From Edaphobacillus lindanitolerans (GTDB lineage Bacteria; Bacillota; Bacilli; Bacillales_A; Planococcaceae), in assembly GCF_900156305.1 (NCBI RefSeq), contig NZ_FTPL01000001.1, forward strand, positions 124,001-188,000: DNA of 64,000 nt, written 5' to 3'. Position 1 is the stretch's first letter, and every line of letters begins with the position of its first letter. Below, one piece after another: positions 61,641 through 64,000 of this stretch. Under the pieces are notes generated by a model that was not told where the DNA came from, did no database searches, and saw nothing but the letters and a program-made list of their open reading frames with translations. The translations under genes were made by a program, and so were the position numbers.

Positions 61641-62528
61641 CTACGCACTTTCTTTCATCTTGAACCGCCGGAGCTCTTGCTCCACGAGCCGGGCTTCCGG
61701 TTCCTCCAATCCCAGGAGCGGAAGGCGGACCGGACCGGTGTTGATCCCTTCGAGAAGAAGCGCATGCTTGACCGGGGCGGGGCTCGGCCTTGAAAACAGC
61801 GCCTCGGCCAGCTTTGCCAGCCTTGAATGCAGCTTTGCCGCCTCCGAAAGCCGCCCTTCCCGGTATGCGCGGATCATCGACTGCATCTCCGGACCCGCCA
61901 CATGCGACGCGACGGAGACAACCCCGCTTCCCCCTATGGACAGAACCGGGAGTGTCAGTCCGTCGTCTCCGCTGTACAGGCGGAACCCGTCGTCCGTGCC
62001 GTTGATCACCTCGGTCATCTTCAGCAGGTCTCCGCCCGCCTCCTTGAGCGCCCGGACGTTGGGAATCCGGGACAGGGAAATGACGGTCTCCGGTTCCAGG
62101 CGCGAAGCGGTCCTAGATGGCACGTTGTAGAGCATGACCGGCAGCCGGGTGCATTCTGCCGCCGCCTTGAAGTGGGCGTGGATGCCCCGCTGATCCGGCC
62201 GGTTATAATAAGGCGTGACGAGCATGATTCCGTCGGCTCCGAGCTCTTCGGCTCTTTGAGTGAGGGCGATCGTCGACGCCGTGTTGTTGCTGCCCGTTCC
62301 GGCAATGACCGGCACGCGGCCGGCAGCCGCATCGATGGTCTCCCGGATGACGGCTGCCCGCTCGGAATCTGTCAGTGTCGGCGACTCCCCGGTCGTCCCG
62401 CAGACAACGAGAGAATCGGTTCCGTTCCGGATCAGATGGTCGACGAGAAAGCGCAGCCTGTTCCTGTCGACTTCCCCTTTTTCATCGAACGGCGTGACCA
62501 TTGCCGTCGAGATGTTGCCGAGTTCCAT
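61641..62528 (-). CDS. dapA: 4-hydroxy-tetrahydrodipicolinate synthase
   Basis: Condenses pyruvate with aspartate semialdehyde, the branch point to lysine, diaminopimelate and dipicolinate. The 295-residue TIM barrel has the Schiff-base Lys162 (RALKEAGGD), Tyr134 (MLYNVPSRT) and the GTTGESPTL loop at 44-52. The ATG at 62528 has GGGGAAGGAG upstream. The asd frame runs 47 nt into this gene in another frame. dapG (aspartokinase I), normally between asd and dapA, is missing. Confidence 0.96.
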   Translation of the reverse strand: MELGNISTAMVTPFDEKGEVDRNRLRFLVDHLIRNGTDSLVVCGTTGESPTLTDSERAAVIRETIDAAAGRVPVIAGTGSNNTASTIALTQRAEELGADGIMLVTPYYNRPDQRGIHAHFKAAAECTRLPVMLYNVPSRTASRLEPETVISLSRIPNVRALKEAGGDLLKMTEVINGTDDGFRLYSGDDGLTLPVLSIGGSGVVSVASHVAGPEMQSMIRAYREGRLSEAAKLHSRLAKLAEALFSRPSPAPVKHALLLEGINTGPVRLPLLGLEEPEARLVEQELRRFKMKESA

Positions 62529-63576
62529 CGGCTCCTTCCCCTTTCACCGCGCCGTCCGCGATGAGGGCCTCCGCAATCTGGATCGAGTTGAGGGCCGCCC
62601 CTTTGAGCAGGTTGTCAGACACGACCCAGAGATGGAATGCCCCCGGGACGTCCGGGTCTTTCCGTAGTCGTCCGGTGAACACATCGTCTTTCCCCTCTGC
62701 AAACAGCGGCATCGGATACAGCTGGTCGGCCGGATTGTCGAGAACGGTGACTCCTTCTGCGGCCTCGAGCGCAGCCCGGATGCCCGCCTCGTCCGCAGCC
62801 GGGTCGCCCGTTTCGAAATAGACCGATTCGGAATGGCCCGTCACGACCGGCAGCCGGACGCAAGTCGCCGAGACGCGCAGTTCCGGCATGCCGAGAATCT
62901 TCTTCGTCTCGTTGATCATCTTCCATTCCTCAAGCGTGTATCCGTCTTTTCCGAACGAGTCGATCTGCGGGATGGCGTTGTAGGCGACCGGGTAATGCCT
63001 GCTAGCGTCCTTCACCGGCAGAAGGGATGCGTCCGATTTTCCGCGGCCGTCCATGTCCGCTCCCTGATGACCCAGTTCTTCGATCGCTTCCGCTCCTGCA
63101 CCGGAGACCGCCTGGTAGGTCGAGACGATCACTCGTTCCAGGCCGTATTTCTTCCGGACCGGCTCGAGGGCGCACACCATCTGGATCGTCGAGCAGTTCG
63201 GGTTGGCGATCAGCCCGCTGTGCCCCTGGAGGTCAGCCCGGTTCACTTCCGGCACGACAAGCGGTGTGTGCGGATCCATCCGGAAAGCGCTGGTGTTGTC
63301 GATGACGGTGGCTCCTCTGCGGACCGCTTCGGGCGCAAGTCCCTTCGAGACTCCCCCCCCGGCGCTGAAGAAGGCGATGTCCACTCCGTCGAACTGCTCC
63401 GGGACCGCCTCTTCCACCACATGATCTTCTCCCCGGAACTGCACACGGGTTCCGGCCGAACGGGCGGATGCAAGAAACTTCACCCTGTCCGCCGGAAAGT
63501 TCCGCTCCTCCAGCTTGGCGGCGATCGTCCGTCCGACCGCCCCTGTTGCCCCGACGATTGCGACTGTGTAACCCAT
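62482..63576 (-). CDS. asd: aspartate-semialdehyde dehydrogenase with extended C-terminus
   Basis: Reduces aspartyl phosphate to aspartate semialdehyde for lysine, threonine and methionine synthesis. NADPH motif GATGAVGRT at 9-17, catalytic Cys128 in ANPNCSTIQ, and SGAGAEAIEEL are intact. The product has 364 residues against about 346 in B. subtilis: after the normal end (IQIAEALIADG) the frame runs through the dapA ribosome site and 47 nt of dapA before a TGA. This fits loss of dapG by a deletion that removed the original asd stop. The ATG at 63576 follows GGGAG. Confidence 0.95.
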   Translation of the reverse strand: MGYTVAIVGATGAVGRTIAAKLEERNFPADRVKFLASARSAGTRVQFRGEDHVVEEAVPEQFDGVDIAFFSAGGGVSKGLAPEAVRRGATVIDNTSAFRMDPHTPLVVPEVNRADLQGHSGLIANPNCSTIQMVCALEPVRKKYGLERVIVSTYQAVSGAGAEAIEELGHQGADMDGRGKSDASLLPVKDASRHYPVAYNAIPQIDSFGKDGYTLEEWKMINETKKILGMPELRVSATCVRLPVVTGHSESVYFETGDPAADEAGIRAALEAAEGVTVLDNPADQLYPMPLFAEGKDDVFTGRLRKDPDVPGAFHLWVVSDNLLKGAALNSIQIAEALIADGAVKGEGADGTRQHLDGNGHAVR

Positions 63577-63615
63577 CGTGAACCACTCCCTATCTCTCAT
63601 GATCGAATGTTCAGT

Positions 63616-63624
63616 ATTATAGCA
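63616..63624 (-). promoter_or_regulatory. extended -10 promoter of asd
   Basis: TGCTATAAT on the minus strand: perfect TATAAT (63616-63621) with TG in the extended position; no clear -35. It separates asd-dapA from the mother-cell spoVF genes upstream, giving asd its own vegetative transcript. Confidence 0.6.
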
Positions 63625-63661
63625 TGTTTTGCGATTCGTATTGCGAAAGATTTCATTGCTC

Positions 63662-64000
63662 TCATTTTTCCGTCTGATGACTGATGAGCAGGGGCTGGAG
63701 CTGCCGGCCCCCGATCGCCGCTTCGACCGTCTCCACCATCTTCGTGAAATCACTGATGAGGGAATTCGGTTTTTTCACCGGGTCATCCTGACCGAACGGG
63801 ATAAAGTAGATGTTCTTCGTATTGAGAAGCTTCATGATATTCTGTCCGTTCAGGCCGAGCGCGTCGTTTGTCGAAATCCCGATGACCACCGGTGTCCCGT
63901 TCCGCAGAGTCGCCTTCGCGGCCATGAGCACCGGGGAATCGGTCACCGCGTTTGCCAGCCTCGAGATGGAATTCCCCGTCATCGGCGCGATCACCATGCA
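63662..64000 (-). CDS. spoVFB: dipicolinate synthase subunit B (5' end beyond window)
   Basis: With SpoVFA it makes dipicolinic acid from dihydrodipicolinate in the mother cell late in sporulation. The 112 codons seen are the C-terminal half of the flavoprotein-like subunit: MVIAPMTGNSISRLANAVTD, SPVLMAAKATLRNGTPVVIG, ISTNDALGLNGQNI and NIYFIPFGQDDPVKKPNS match the family closely. The frame is open through base 64000. Its stop is 85 nt from the asd start. Its presence implies capacity to make dipicolinate, so the lack of spoVA genes near sigF is not general loss of spore functions. Confidence 0.94.
   Translation of the reverse strand, partial: CMVIAPMTGNSISRLANAVTDSPVLMAAKATLRNGTPVVIGISTNDALGLNGQNIMKLLNTKNIYFIPFGQDDPVKKPNSLISDFTKMVETVEAAIGGRQLQPLLISHQTEK

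Overview
The window is a GC-rich, tightly packed stretch of a Bacillales chromosome. Nearly all genes read from the minus strand, with short gaps, many 4-nt start/stop overlaps and many TTG starts. Gene content and order match endospore-forming Firmicutes (sigF-spoIIAB-spoIIAA, spoVS, cotE, sirA, spoVFB, lexA-yneA, mutSL, recA-cinA-pgsA). Together with the high GC and the gene losses noted below, this suggests a high-GC member of the Planococcaceae; a Bhargavaea-like genus is my guess, not something the sequence proves. I saw no tRNA, rRNA, CRISPR array, prophage, insertion sequence or defence island.

Layout, left to right. 1-4369: rluB (cut by the window edge), a D-Ala-D-Ala carboxypeptidase, scpB-scpA, ypuF, ribT and a tiny membrane peptide. 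4366-9040: lysA, spoVAF and the forespore sigma locus sigF-spoIIAB-spoIIAA behind a probable sigma-H promoter. 9054-15650: nucleoside catabolism (deoB-pdp), xerD, an autoregulated fur, a divergent spoIIM-like gene, nudF, an aldo/keto reductase and yqkK. 15679-18840: a thiolase facing a divergent HMG-CoA lyase/yqkD operon. 18881-24141: yneF, sirA, tkt, ynzC and the SOS cluster yneB-yneA/lexA. 24383-29984: glnA, ynbB, a TRIC-family channel, hfq, miaA and a monoacylglycerol-lipase-like hydrolase. 29992-37687: glpD and glpK directly downstream of mutL and mutS. 37837-43542: cotE, ricA, spoVS, ymdB, rny, recA. 43719-50859: cinA, pgsA, rodZ, ymfK, ymfI, ymfH, ymfF. 51318-56928: a BMP-type nucleoside ABC transporter and its GntR regulator. 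57272-64000: spoIIIE/ftsK, an RNase J, dapA, asd and spoVFB (cut by the window edge).

Most genes are well-known core functions, so the interest lies in deviations from the usual Bacillus plan and in regulation. Usual neighbours are missing at their expected places: spmAB, spoVAA-AE, dacF, glnR, dapG, tepA, ymfJ, miaB. GlpK has Val where Bacillus has the HPr-phosphorylated His230. The RNase J has two changed metal ligands. asd runs out of frame into dapA. CotE carries a 15-serine tract made of short repeats. The most useful regulatory observation is an 11-bp palindrome core (CAGACATCTGA) found both between the gntR promoter and its start codon and inside the promoter spacer of deoB-pdp. It suggests one nucleoside regulon joining uptake and catabolism. 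No clearly new multi-gene system was found.
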